Below the pieces are notes generated by a model. The model did no database searches and had not been told where the DNA came from. It saw only the letters and a program-made list of their open reading frames with translations. From assembly GCF_900115685.1 (NCBI RefSeq), contig NZ_FOXJ01000009.1, positions 149,694 to 213,693 on the forward strand: DNA of 64,000 nt, in the 5' to 3' direction. Each line of letters opens with the position of its first letter. Positions within the stretch are counted from its first letter, which is position 1. The stretch comes from Variovorax sp. 770b2. Lineage in GTDB: Bacteria; Pseudomonadota; Gammaproteobacteria; Burkholderiales; Burkholderiaceae_C. Positions 1 through 8,809 of this stretch are shown one piece after another. A program made the position numbers and the translations under genes.

Positions 1-1181
1 TAGAAGTGGTCCATAGGGTCAGATAGAGCGCACGTGCGACGTACGGTGCATCGTTAGAGGCCCAGAAGTCTGACGACAAAGGGGCACCCTCTACGATGCT
101 TTTCGCTCGTGTTGCAGCGCTGTTGCCTGTCACGGATTTTGTGAACGCATAGTTGTTTGACTCCCCGGCATAGGCCAACAGCAGCGCGTCGTCCAGTATT
201 TCACGAGTCTCTTCGGATAGACCCACTCGACGAGAAGGAGGGAAGGCCTGTTGAAGCCGTTGGGAGATGGGAACGCGCAATCTTTCAGTAGAGGGACCAT
301 TCGGTTTCGGCACCAGACGCATCGCTAGCCGCCGTGCGAGCACCACATAGAATTGCTGGCCCATCGCCTCGCTCAATACGTTGCTGGCCTCGACCTCGTC
401 AAGCAGCCATTCCTCGTGAACGGCCACATCGCTTTGCCGATTGCTAACGTCAGTCACCCAGCTCGCCGCTTCGATGAAGTCCTCGCGGCTGTCAGTGGTG
501 TTCACGCGTATCGTTCGAATACGCGTCATTGTGGTTAGCTGCTTATAGGCTTCCAGTATTTTGAGGTCGTCCCTCAACCAGGCGAACTCAACCACTGCGC
601 CTTTTTTCCAAGCCAACAGATTGGTCGGATCTTCGGCGATGGCTTTCTGGGCGTAGTGGGTGCCATCCTGCGTGCGCCGCCCTGAGCTCGCCTCGATGCG
701 GCCCCCCGGCGCTAGCGCAGCGGCGAAGACGAAGTAACGCGAAAGCCGTGTGGCCTGCGTGGCGTTTGGTGCCGAGGAGCGTTCGAAGATGACATTGCGG
801 ATGAGCTCATTCACGAGGCGTGCGGCCTCTTCACGGAGCTCGCTCTTGTACAGCGCGAGCGCGCGCCGGTAGTTGCTGTCTTCGGACGCGCGGTCCATCA
901 GCGGAGCAAGTACGCGGCTGGTCGACGAGCGTTCCAGTAGTTCCGTGGCGCGCTTCATTTGTTGGCCAGTGGGCAGGTCGCGAGTAGCGTGGAGTATCTC
1001 TTCGATTTTTTCCGGCGAGAGGCTAGGGCAGTTGATGGTTAGCGTTGCGTCGCGGCCCACGCCATACAGCACCGGTGAGCAGTTGCCGCTGGTCGACTGA
1101 ACTTGGGCCGAAGCGGCCGTTGCACACAGAGCCAAGCTCAGCGCGACAAGCTTTTGAGGCGCCGATACCTGTGACCTCATT
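1..1181 (-). CDS. secreted hypothetical protein, C-terminal end outside window
   Basis: An open minus-strand frame runs from an ATG at 1181 to the left edge without a stop (about 393 codons visible), so the gene is partial. The product starts with a Sec-type signal peptide: a basic N-terminus, then LVALSLALCATAASA with cleavage before QVQ. A Cys-flanked segment follows (SGNCSPVLYGVGRDATLTINCP, residues ~30-52), then a helical, charged body with no domain I recognise. The ATG overlaps the stop of the upstream membrane-protein gene (ATGA), so the two are probably translationally coupled. The SPV-x-x-GV-x4-T-x-N-I pattern near its N-terminus recurs at the C-terminus of that neighbour. Likely periplasmic or secreted cargo of the degraded integrase island to the right. 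Function unknown. Confidence 0.75.
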
Positions 1182-1524
1182 TGCCGACTGTCTCCGCTGT
1201 CGGCGCTTGGTTGATGTTGTTCGTGACATTGCCTTGCACCCCGGACATCACCGGGCTGTTGGCACCGGTGGTGGACTGCTGCACTATTGCGGGTTCAGCC
1301 TTGGGCGCCGGTGCGGCTGGGTAGTAAGCTGCCAAGATGGCCACCAGCGATAGAGTCCAGACTGCGGCCACCAGAATCTTGAGGAAGCGACCGGCGTCGG
1401 CCCGCGTCATCTTAGGTAACAATTTTGCGTTCAGCGTGTCGCGCAGCAGCAGTACCAGTGTGCCGATCGCCAAACCGGCAAATCCACCGAACTTGGCATA
1501 GATCTCAAATAGTTTCGGTTCCAT
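1177..1524 (-). CDS. small two-helix membrane protein
   Basis: The product is about 115 residues when begun at the ATG at 1524 (MEPKLFEIYAKF...), which has an AGGA eight bases upstream; the frame is open further upstream to 1674. It has two hydrophobic segments, roughly residues 13-30 (GGFAGLAIGTLVLLL) and 50-67 (ILVAAVWTLSLVAILAAYY), then a Pro/Ala linker and a tail GANSPVMSGVQGNVTNNINQ. The tail pattern resembles the Cys-flanked motif of the secreted protein encoded immediately downstream, whose start codon overlaps this stop (ATGA). A paired membrane/secreted function is inferred. No named family recognised. Confidence 0.65.
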   Translation of the reverse strand: MEPKLFEIYAKFGGFAGLAIGTLVLLLRDTLNAKLLPKMTRADAGRFLKILVAAVWTLSLVAILAAYYPAAPAPKAEPAIVQQSTTGANSPVMSGVQGNVTNNINQAPTAETVGK

Positions 1525-1896
1525 GGCCATGTTCCTGATTCGTTTTGCGGCAGCGCCCATACTAGGGTGCTCTTTCGACTGACGGCCTAGGCGTAAGCAC
1601 CGAGCTAGGACGGTTTTCGGACCGCGTCTGTCCACTTGTGCCACATACACGACGATCCACGCATCACCACTCAAACAGGTGATGCGTGACCGTACTTCGA
1701 TGGGTTAGCTGTGCCGCAGCGGCAGTTGTTTGCCAAGTCACATCGATGAAGTCCAGCAATTCCTCAAGAATGACGGCGTATTCACGGTCGATCAGAAATC
1801 CGCTTGAGTAGCGTCAAATTTGCCCATCGAGCACTCGACCACGCGAAACAGGAGAAGTAGGAAAAGTATGTGGGCAAGCAACCTGCTGCTCGCAGC
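1525..1896. other. intergenic stretch, no supported gene
   Basis: About 370 bases between the small membrane-protein gene and the integrase-accessory gene. The readable frames here are short, lack ribosome-binding sites and show no family resemblance. The promoter for the leftward membrane/secreted gene pair probably lies here, but I cannot point to a convincing -35/-10. Confidence 0.5.
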
Positions 1897-2334
1897 TCAC
1901 ACTTTCACCCCTTTGCTTCGCTCCCGGCTTGGTTTGGGAAGCGGCGCGTTGAGCATCGCCATCGTCACCCCTTTGCGCTCGGCGTTGATAGCCCAAGTGA
2001 CGAACTGCTCAAACAGCAGTTGGTTTTCTTGATCAAGGCGTTCAGCCTTGGCCTTGTAGCGCTCCACTTGCTCAAGGGCGGCCCGAACTTGCTCGTCCCG
2101 CGGCTGACTGACTTCGCTCTTCCAGGTCCCGCTGAGCGCCTTCTTTCTCAGGGAGAAAGCGTTTGCCAACTGTGGGTACTCTGCAAACGTGAACCTGGAG
2201 TAGGCAATGCCTGTTATCTCTTCGACCGCCTTGATGAGCAGGTCCCAAGTGAGCTTGCCCTTCCATCCGTCCAGAGTTTCGAGCACCAGTTGCATCCGCT
2301 CGTCCGTCAGGTCGGGGGCACGTGATTTCTTCAT
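1897..2334 (-). CDS. integrase-associated small coiled-coil protein
   Basis: 145 residues. The N-terminal third (DERMQLVLETLDGWKGKLTW...) is helical and could be a small DNA-binding fold. Residues ~80-115 (VRAALEQVERYKAKAERLDQENQLLFEQF) form a heptad-like coiled coil. The start codon overlaps the stop of the upstream recombinase fragment (ATGA), the usual arrangement for accessory proteins coded behind tyrosine recombinases in Tn554-like or recombinase-trio elements. I infer a recombination accessory or regulatory role, of the TnpC or GmtX kind, but cannot assign the family with certainty. The gene looks complete although its partner is truncated. Confidence 0.7.
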   Translation of the reverse strand: MKKSRAPDLTDERMQLVLETLDGWKGKLTWDLLIKAVEEITGIAYSRFTFAEYPQLANAFSLRKKALSGTWKSEVSQPRDEQVRAALEQVERYKAKAERLDQENQLLFEQFVTWAINAERKGVTMAMLNAPLPKPSRERSKGVKV

Positions 2335-3200
2335 GACTGCTTGGTTTCCTTCACGGTTTCGATACGCTTGACCACGTTGACGGGTTGCCAGCCGTCTGCG
2401 GTGATGAGCGGCGCGTTCGCAAGGTCCAATCGAATTCGGGCACCGTTTGGGACGGAAGGGTCGGCCATTATTTTGAGCAGCGCTTCGATGCGGTCCAGCG
2501 TTTTAGTTTGGTGAATTACCCAGTTGTCCGCGCCGTAATCTTGCTCTGCCAAAGCTTCTTTTGCTTGTTCAAGGAGGTACTTGGTTTCTTTCTCAAGCAG
2601 TTTCAGGTTGGACTCCTTGTGAGCCTCCCCCTTGACACACTCCTGTTCCTCGCAGTTGATGCAGTCGCGGTACATCTGGCAAGGTTCACTGGCGAAGTTG
2701 TGCGAGCACCACCCAAAGTCCGTAGTGTGCGCAGCCGCCAATCCCAGACCACCAAATTCACTACGAGATACCAGCTCACGTGATCCAGGAACCACGAGGT
2801 TGCCGGTAAAGCCTGCTTCCAACGCCTGCTTGATCGGGGCCTGGACTTCATCGGAGGTCCGATGATCGTAGGCACGGTTCTGCCGTACGTCTTTGCGTCC
2901 CGAGAAGATTGCAATTTCTGCGTCGCTCATGCCGCCCATCTGCGCCAGCATGTTCAGCCAGTGCCGCAAACTGTGACTGTTCAGTTCGATCGGCGATCCG
3001 TCATCTTCTTTATAGTTGAAGCGCTCAAAGATGGATTCAAGGTCTTTGCGCCCACCAAAGTGCTTAGTGACAACTTGGTTGTCAACGCAACTGAACATGC
3101 ACAAATAGGTTCCCCTGGTAGCGTGACTTTCGTTCATACGAATCACGCCCAACGCGTCTTGGCAAAGAAGATCTGGGTAAGGCCATATCACTGCTCCTCT
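2331..3200 (-). pseudogene. 5'-truncated tyrosine recombinase/integrase
   Basis: The C-terminal part of a phage-type integrase. The box II signature NSHSLRHW and a terminal QNRAYDH segment carrying the presumptive tyrosine nucleophile are present, followed by a Cys cluster (C-x8-C-x5-C-x2-C-x4-C, CSHNFASEPC to CEEQEC) and a helical tail. The recognisable protein begins abruptly around 3200 (IWPYPDLL...); the first in-frame ATG is at 3137. The N-terminal DNA-binding domain and the first catalytic Arg region are missing. Upstream sequence in the same frame is just the antisense of the adjacent LysR gene, so a deletion or rearrangement joined the two. Its stop overlaps the start of the small accessory gene. 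Confidence 0.75.
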
Positions 3201-3279
3201 GCTTGTCGGTCGTCTAGATCCTGCTCTCGACATGGAGATCGCTCCTTCAAGGACATGCGCAGAACGTCGCACGACCTCG

Positions 3280-4173
3280 TTAGCCAGTGATGATTGGCTT
3301 GAGCGCGTCGATCTCCGCTGCGATGAAGTCAAAGAACGCGCTGACGCGGGCCGTCTTCCGAATCTCGGGCATCGCAAGGAGCCGCCAGTCCCGCGACAGC
3401 GCCGGAATGGGACCGAGAACCCGGATCAGCTCTGTCTCGGAGTCCCCAAGCGCTGTCGGCAGCGGCGCAATGCCGACGCCGGCCTTCACCGACAGCAGCA
3501 GACCCAGCACACTGCCGCTGCGGGCGACGATGTTCGCGTCCGGTGCAACCTCGCGCAGCCACTGGCTTGCGCGATGGCCCTCCATGCTCTCTTCAAACCC
3601 GGCCAGCCGGTGTGCCTTGAGTTCCTCGATGGACGAAGGTTTGCCGTGGCGCGCCACGTAGTCCCGGCTCGCATAGACGGCCCACAACGAGTCGCCGACC
3701 TTGCGCCCGACCAGCACGGCATCGTCGGTATCGCCTGAACGCAGCGCGACGTCGGCCTCGCCAGTGCGCAGGTCGACGTACTTGTCGCTCATCACGAATT
3801 CCACATGCAGTTCGGGATGCAACGCATGGAACCGGTCCAGCAGTCCGGAACGCGTCAACCGATTCACGAGCGGCTCCGGGCAGGTGAGCCGGATCACACC
3901 CGCCGCATTGCGCTTGGAGAGGACCAACACCTGTTCGAACTCGCCCACGGCCCGCTCGACCTCACGCGCGGCTTCCAGCACTTCGGCGCCGAAGTCGGTG
4001 AGCCTGTAGCCGGTGGTGTGGCGCTGAACCAGCGCACGGCCGATGTGCCGCTCCAGCGCGGTCAGCCGTCGCTGCACTGTCGACTGGTCGACCTCCAGGG
4101 CCCGGCCCGCGGCCAACGTGCTGCCGTGCCGCGCCACGGCCACGAAGTATTTCAGGTCGTTCCAGTCGAGCAT
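3280..4173 (-). CDS. LysR family transcriptional regulator
   Basis: 297 residues, normal LysR length. The N-terminal winged helix-turn-helix is at residues ~3-62 (LKYFVAVARHGSTLAAGRAL, then QSTVQRRLTALERHIG). The C-terminal LysR substrate-binding domain has the typical GVGIAPLP stretch near residue 235. It is divergent from the Bug-protein gene starting at 4275, with about 100 bases between, so it probably controls that gene and the coupled methyltransferase gene, and itself. The effector is unknown. Its 3' end abuts the truncated integrase, so the island border lies at about 3.2-3.28 kb. Confidence 0.92.
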   Translation of the reverse strand: MLDWNDLKYFVAVARHGSTLAAGRALEVDQSTVQRRLTALERHIGRALVQRHTTGYRLTDFGAEVLEAAREVERAVGEFEQVLVLSKRNAAGVIRLTCPEPLVNRLTRSGLLDRFHALHPELHVEFVMSDKYVDLRTGEADVALRSGDTDDAVLVGRKVGDSLWAVYASRDYVARHGKPSSIEELKAHRLAGFEESMEGHRASQWLREVAPDANIVARSGSVLGLLLSVKAGVGIAPLPTALGDSETELIRVLGPIPALSRDWRLLAMPEIRKTARVSAFFDFIAAEIDALKPIITG

Positions 4174-4274
4174 CGCCCGTTATGCACTATTGCGGCCCCG
4201 TTCTGCAAGTCCGCGCCTTGTGGCTCATGGAACGCCGGCCTACGCTGGATTGCCACATCACTCGGAGGCCACCC

Positions 4275-5300
4275 ATGACGACAAGCTCACTCACGAATGG
4301 CCGCATGCCTCGGCGCCGCGTGCTGATTGCCGGTGCTGCCGCAGCGGCTGCGGCAGTCTGCAATTCCGCCTCCCTCGGGCAAACGGTGTTCTGGGCGAAG
4401 CAGGAACGCCTTCGCATCCTTTGTACCGGTCCTGCAGGCAGCGTGCCGGACATCATTGCGCGAACCTTCGGCGAGGCACTTGCCGGTGTCTTCGCAGAGC
4501 ACGTCGTCGTCGACAACCGGCCCGGTGCGGCAGGCCAGATCGCAGTCCAGGCGCTGAAGTCGGCGCCGGCCGATGGCTCGACCTGGCTGCTGGGCCAGGG
4601 CGCGATCGCCAGCCTCTACCCCACGTTGTACGGAAAGCTCGGCTACGACCCTGCGCGCGACCTGGTGCCCGTGTCGCTCGCGGCAGAGATGAATCTTGGC
4701 GTGGCCGTAGGCAACGCTGTGCCGGCGGAGGTCGCCGACACCCGGATGCTGGTCGAGTGGATGCGGCGCCATCCCGGCGAAGCCAACGCCGCCTCGCCGG
4801 GCACGGGCACCCTGCCACACATTCTGGAGGTCATGCTGTTCGACCACGCGAGACTGGACTGGCGCCATGTTCCCTATCCGGGCGGCCCGCCCGCCATGGC
4901 GGCGCTCCTTGGCGGGCAGGTCGCCGTGCTCGTGCTTCCGGAAGGCCTGCTGCTGCCGCAACTGGCAAGCGGTCGTTTGCGGATGCTCGGCACCTCCGGA
5001 CCTGAGCGCAGCCGCTTCTCGCCCGCAGTGCCAACGCTTGCCGAACAGGGCCACGCGCAATTGGTGATGCGCGAGTGGTTTGCCTTTTTCGCACCGGCTG
5101 GCACCCCGGCACGTATCGCGGAACAGGCGTCGCAGGCGATCGGCAACGTCGCAGCGCGCACCGGACTGGCACGCCGGTTCGAGGATGCGGCCATGACGGC
5201 GACGCAAAGCTCGCCCGCACAACTGGCCGCAAAAATAGAGGACGACCGCCGGGCGTGGGCGCCCCTGCTGGTCGACGCCGGCATCCGGGGGGACGCATGA
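4275..5300 (+). CDS. Bug/TctC-family tripartite tricarboxylate-type solute-binding protein
   Basis: 341 residues, starting at the ATG at 4275, which has a GGAGG six bases upstream; the earlier in-frame ATG at 4182 has no such site. The signal region MPRRRVLIAGAAAAAAAVC has twin Arg and is consistent with Tat or Sec export. The mature part follows the Bug fold: GPAGSVPDIIARTFGEAL, VVDNRPGAAGQIA, DPARDLVPVS, YPGGPPAMAALLGGQV, and W-FAFFAPAGTPARI. It binds a small carboxylate or similar metabolite in the periplasm. No TctA/TctB permease genes adjoin it, the usual orphan state in Burkholderiales. The stop overlaps the methyltransferase start (ATGA). Confidence 0.9.
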   Translation: MTTSSLTNGRMPRRRVLIAGAAAAAAAVCNSASLGQTVFWAKQERLRILCTGPAGSVPDIIARTFGEALAGVFAEHVVVDNRPGAAGQIAVQALKSAPADGSTWLLGQGAIASLYPTLYGKLGYDPARDLVPVSLAAEMNLGVAVGNAVPAEVADTRMLVEWMRRHPGEANAASPGTGTLPHILEVMLFDHARLDWRHVPYPGGPPAMAALLGGQVAVLVLPEGLLLPQLASGRLRMLGTSGPERSRFSPAVPTLAEQGHAQLVMREWFAFFAPAGTPARIAEQASQAIGNVAARTGLARRFEDAAMTATQSSPAQLAAKIEDDRRAWAPLLVDAGIRGDA

Positions 5301-6136
5301 CGGAAGCGGCCGCGAGGGCCTGGGACCAGGCGGCCGATGGCTGGTCCGCGAGCACGCCGATCGTTCATGCGTGGTTGCGGGAAGCCACCGCAGCGATGCT
5401 CTCCGAGGCGCGCCTGCGGCCGGGTGCACGCGTGCTCGATCTGGCCGCGGGCGCGGGCGACCAGACGAAGGACATCGCCCTGGCCGTCGGGCCGACGGGC
5501 GACGTGCTGGCGACCGACATCTCACCGAAGATCCTGGACTTCGCGCGCGGGTGCATCGAAGCGGCGGGCCTCGCCAACGTGCGCTTCGCCGTCGCAGACG
5601 CGCAGCAGCCGCTTCATGCAGAGGCGCCTTTCGATGCGGTGACGTGCAGGCTCGGGCTCATGTTCTGCATGGACGCGGCCGCTGCGCTGGCCGCAGCATT
5701 CAAAGCCCTGCGGCCGGGTGGTCGCTTCGTCGCGCTGGTGTTCGGCGACCCCGCGAATAACCCCTGCATCACGACCATGATGAAGGTGGCGCGCAAGCAC
5801 CGGGGGTTGAGCGGCAGCGTCGCGCCCTATGTCGAGGGCGGCCTGTTCAGCCTTGCGGCACCGGGCAGGCTTGCGAGCCTTTTGACGGCGGCAGGCTATG
5901 TCGAGGTCGCGGTGCAATCGCTTGCGGCGCCATTCGAACTCCCCGATGCCGCTGCCTACGTCGCCTTCGTTCGAAGTTCGGGTTCACCGATCATGGAAGT
6001 CCTCGCGCCGCTGGATGCAAAAGCCAAGGAGTCGGCCTGGCGGGAAATGGCGGAGGCGCTCGAGCAATTTCGCGGCGATCAAGGCTGGCTGGGGCCAAAC
6101 GAACTCTTGCTGGCCTCAGCGACGCGAGCGAGCTGA
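5297..6136 (+). CDS. class I SAM-dependent methyltransferase (UbiE/Coq5-like)
   Basis: 279 residues, started at the ATG at 5297 that overlaps the preceding stop. Motif I VLDLAAGAGDQT (residues ~48-59) and the following ATDIS acidic loop form the SAM pocket. ADAQQPL and FDAVTCRLGLMF match motifs II and III, and ALRPGGRF matches the post-III motif. The C-terminal cap resembles small-molecule (quinone or fatty-acid type) methyltransferases. Coupling to a Bug binding protein suggests the two act on one imported compound, but no substrate can be named. Confidence 0.85.
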   Translation: MTEAAARAWDQAADGWSASTPIVHAWLREATAAMLSEARLRPGARVLDLAAGAGDQTKDIALAVGPTGDVLATDISPKILDFARGCIEAAGLANVRFAVADAQQPLHAEAPFDAVTCRLGLMFCMDAAAALAAAFKALRPGGRFVALVFGDPANNPCITTMMKVARKHRGLSGSVAPYVEGGLFSLAAPGRLASLLTAAGYVEVAVQSLAAPFELPDAAAYVAFVRSSGSPIMEVLAPLDAKAKESAWREMAEALEQFRGDQGWLGPNELLLASATRAS

Positions 6137-6239
6137 GGCAATGTCGATAGCTTGATCTTCACAGCCCCGATCGCGTCCAAGCAGCCGGCAGCTTTGCAGG
6201 GCGGATTCAACCGTCGATACAACGTTCTGACTGAGCATC

Positions 6240-6737
6240 TCAGCCGGCGTCTGGAAGCGCTGCGAGGTCAGCCTGCGTTGGCAGCACGGGCGTATTGAGC
6301 AACTGCTGCTCCCACAGGAATGCGATGCCGCTGCCTCCCGCATGTTGCGTGATCACCTTCGTCAACTCGGCGGCGCTCTCGGTCCGGGCCCAGTCTCGCT
6401 GCCATTCGGAGGCGACTGCGAGCCAGGTCAGCATGTTCGCGCCCGCCGCGATCATCCGCTGGATCGCGACCTCATGAGCCTCGACGGAAACGCCGCCGGA
6501 TGCATCGGTGACGACGGTGACGTCCCAACCCTCGCCCAGAGCCTGGATCGTCGGCATCGCGACGCACACCTCGGTCCACAGGCCAGCGATGATCAGTTGC
6601 TTGCGGCCCGTTGCCTTGACGGCGTCTACCGTCTTCTTGTCTTGCCAGGTGTTGATGAACGTACGGTCGATGACCTCCTGCCCGGGGAACACGTCGGTAA
6701 TCTGAGGAAAAAGGAGCCCGCCCCGTTCCGCAATCAC
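6240..6737 (-). pseudogene. 5'-truncated isochorismatase-like cysteine hydrolase (YcaC type)
   Basis: The visible 165 codons match the back two-thirds of a YcaC-like hydrolase: PQITDVFPGQEVIDRT, AVKATGRKQLIIAGLWTEVCVAMP (catalytic Cys in WTEVCV), VVTDASGGVSVEAH, and WLAVASEWQRDWAR. The N-terminal strand carrying the catalytic Asp (D-x-Q type) and the following Lys region are absent. The only available start is a GTG at 6737, an in-frame stop lies about 100 bases upstream, and no other frame up to 6893 supplies the missing part. Probably inactive. It follows the oxidoreductase gene on the same strand. Confidence 0.65.
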
Positions 6738-6893
6738 GCTCGGAAGGTTTGCATGAATGACAGAACAGCATGCGCTTGCGATGGCTCCGCGTATCGTCGC
6801 ATCGCTCAGATAACAGAGTTACGCCCTCCCCTTCGCGGCGCCGATACCGTGCCGTTTGCGCCGACCAGTCATGCTGCGCCAGGCATGCGTTGA

Positions 6894-7865
6894 TCAAGAA
6901 ACCGAGATCACGACTTTTCCGTGGAAAGGCTTGCCATCGACCTCGCCGCGTTCCAGGGCGACGTGAGCTTCAGGAATTTGGTCCAGCGAAAATCTGGCAC
7001 CAATGATCGGGCGGATACGACCGTTTTCCAGCAGCGTCTTGAGAGCCAGCAACTTGCCCCGATTCTGACGAGTGAAGACAAAGTGGTATTCGGCATTCAC
7101 TCCCCATGCTGCGACAAGGTTCTGGGGCGTGGCCAGGTCAACGATCGTCACGACGCGACCCGCGTCGCTGAGCACATGAGGCGACTGGCTTAAGGTCATT
7201 CCTCCGATCGTGTCGAGAACCACGTTCACGCCCTTCTTGCCGGTCAATCCGGCGATCTCCTCGATGTAGTCTTGGCTCGTGAAGTCGATTGCGTGGTCCG
7301 CGCCCAACTGGCGAACGAACTCCAGATCGCGGTTTCTGCACGTCGTGTACACGGTGGCTCCCATCGCTTTGGCAAGTTGAATGGCGATGGAACCGACACC
7401 ACCCGCTCCGCCATGAATCAACACAGACTCGGCCGGATTCAACTTCGCCCGCGTGACCAGGGCCTCCCAGGCTGTTCCGCCGACGAGCGTCGTCGAGGCA
7501 GCTTCCTCGTGTGTGAGGTTTGCAGGCTTGTGGGTAACCAACGTCTCCGGGACAACGTTGAATTCGGCGTACGAGCCCCCTTTTGGATCGAAGATTTTCG
7601 GTGTGTAGAACACCTCGTCTCCCACCGCGAAGTCCGCCACTCCTGGGCCCACCCTATCTACGACCCCAGAGACGTCATGACCGATGACGGCAGGGAGGCG
7701 AACATAGTCCGGATAGTCACCCCGGCGAATTTGGTAGTCGAGAGGGTTGATCGCTGTCGCGATCACACGCACCAACAACTCCCCGGCGCTGACTTCGGGA
7801 ACTGCCACTTCCTGCAGCTCGAAGCTGTCAGGGCCACCGAACTTCTTGAGGACGATCGCTTTCAT
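6894..7865 (-). CDS. NADP-dependent zinc-free alcohol dehydrogenase/quinone oxidoreductase family protein
   Basis: 323 residues from the ATG at 7865 (MKAIVLKKFGGPDSF), preceded by GGAGA. It has a GroES-like N-terminal domain (residues 1-110; GHDVSGVVDRVGPGV) and a Rossmann domain with VLIHGGAGGVGSIAIQLAKAMGA around residue 140-160. The zinc-binding Cys cluster of classical ADHs is missing, as in the zeta-crystallin/QOR subfamily, so it is likely an NAD(P)H-dependent quinone or enone reductase. A possible operon with the truncated hydrolase downstream. Roughly 470 bases upstream a divergent ArsR gene may regulate it. Confidence 0.9.
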   Translation of the reverse strand: MKAIVLKKFGGPDSFELQEVAVPEVSAGELLVRVIATAINPLDYQIRRGDYPDYVRLPAVIGHDVSGVVDRVGPGVADFAVGDEVFYTPKIFDPKGGSYAEFNVVPETLVTHKPANLTHEEAASTTLVGGTAWEALVTRAKLNPAESVLIHGGAGGVGSIAIQLAKAMGATVYTTCRNRDLEFVRQLGADHAIDFTSQDYIEEIAGLTGKKGVNVVLDTIGGMTLSQSPHVLSDAGRVVTIVDLATPQNLVAAWGVNAEYHFVFTRQNRGKLLALKTLLENGRIRPIIGARFSLDQIPEAHVALERGEVDGKPFHGKVVISVS

Positions 7866-8178
7866 CGGTATCTCCGTGATGGAAAGGGAATTGCTACCTG
7901 ACCCTTCAAGGTCACGACATGCTGGGAAGTGCCTCAACGGCGTCGAGATCTGCACAACGACCCTCAATCATATCGACGATTTGCGAAATGACGTTGCGTT
8001 TATCTATTCCACTGGAAGATTCAGGGTTTACACGTCTGAATGAACCTGGCCGCCACCAGCGCTTGTTTCTGCTGCGGAGTACGCCGGGTACATGCAACTG
8101 TCCGCGCCTGTGCTCAGTACAGCCGTCTGAACCCCGTCACACAGGGGAGCGAGAGAGGCATATGCGTGCCCGGTGCGA

Positions 8179-8202
8179 GTGCAACTTGCTGAAGAGTTGC
8201 AC
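8179..8202. promoter_or_regulatory. 8-bp perfect inverted repeat in divergent region
   Basis: GTGCAACT (8179-8186) and AGTTGCAC (8195-8202) are exact reverse complements with an 8-base spacer. They lie in the 467-base gap between the oxidoreductase gene (7865, leftward) and the ArsR gene (8333, rightward). An operator for the ArsR protein is plausible; a transcript hairpin is the alternative. The rest of the gap shows no gene. Confidence 0.35.
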
Positions 8203-8332
8203 GTGCTGCATGTGAGGGCGCGGTGGTGCGGAGCCACACTCGTGGTGGCATTTTCGCTTCGAGATGCTGCTAGAGTTGCCTTAGCTTTCGGCCTGACAGA
8301 ACCTCTATGCAGAGCGACCCCGAAGCTGATCG

Positions 8333-8650
8333 ATGAACGAAGAACAGATACCCCTCATACAGATTCTTGACGTCCTGGCCAATGAGCAGCGGATGGAGAT
8401 TCTTCGCAAGCTCAAGTCGCCCCGGGACAGCTTTCCGCCTCAAGACGAGGGGGATCCTGAATTGGACGGCGTCTGTGTGTCATCGATTCAGGCGGGTCAG
8501 GGCCTGGCGTTCTCCACGACCTCGAAGTACCTCTCGGACCTTGCTCGGATCGGCTTGGTTACCGTGAAGCGAAGCGGCAAGTGGTCTTACTACAAGCGCA
8601 ATGAAAAGACCATCCGAGCGGTGGTTGCCCGCTTGAAAACCGAACTGTGA
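8333..8650 (+). CDS. ArsR family winged-helix regulator
   Basis: 105 residues. The helical N-terminus ILDVLANEQRMEILRKL is characteristic of ArsR/SmtB repressors. The recognition region GLAFSTTSKYLSDLARIGLV and the wing VKRSGKWSYYKRNE follow. A single Cys (DGVCVSS, residue ~48) is not enough for a classic metal site, so the ligand may not be a metal. It is transcribed away from the quinone-oxidoreductase-like gene and is its likely regulator. Confidence 0.85.
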   Translation: MNEEQIPLIQILDVLANEQRMEILRKLKSPRDSFPPQDEGDPELDGVCVSSIQAGQGLAFSTTSKYLSDLARIGLVTVKRSGKWSYYKRNEKTIRAVVARLKTEL

Positions 8651-8809
8651 GCTCGCCGGGTTTACGCAGGCTCGCGGCCCTTCCGTTCGCCTCGCGCTGG
8701 CCGCGCCTGTTGGCCGAAATGTCGATGTGGCAGTTCGAGCAACGTGAACGGGCGCGCGCGGGTGGTCGGCGAGGCCGCAGACACTACTCGTTGATCAGGA
8801 AGGCTCGCG

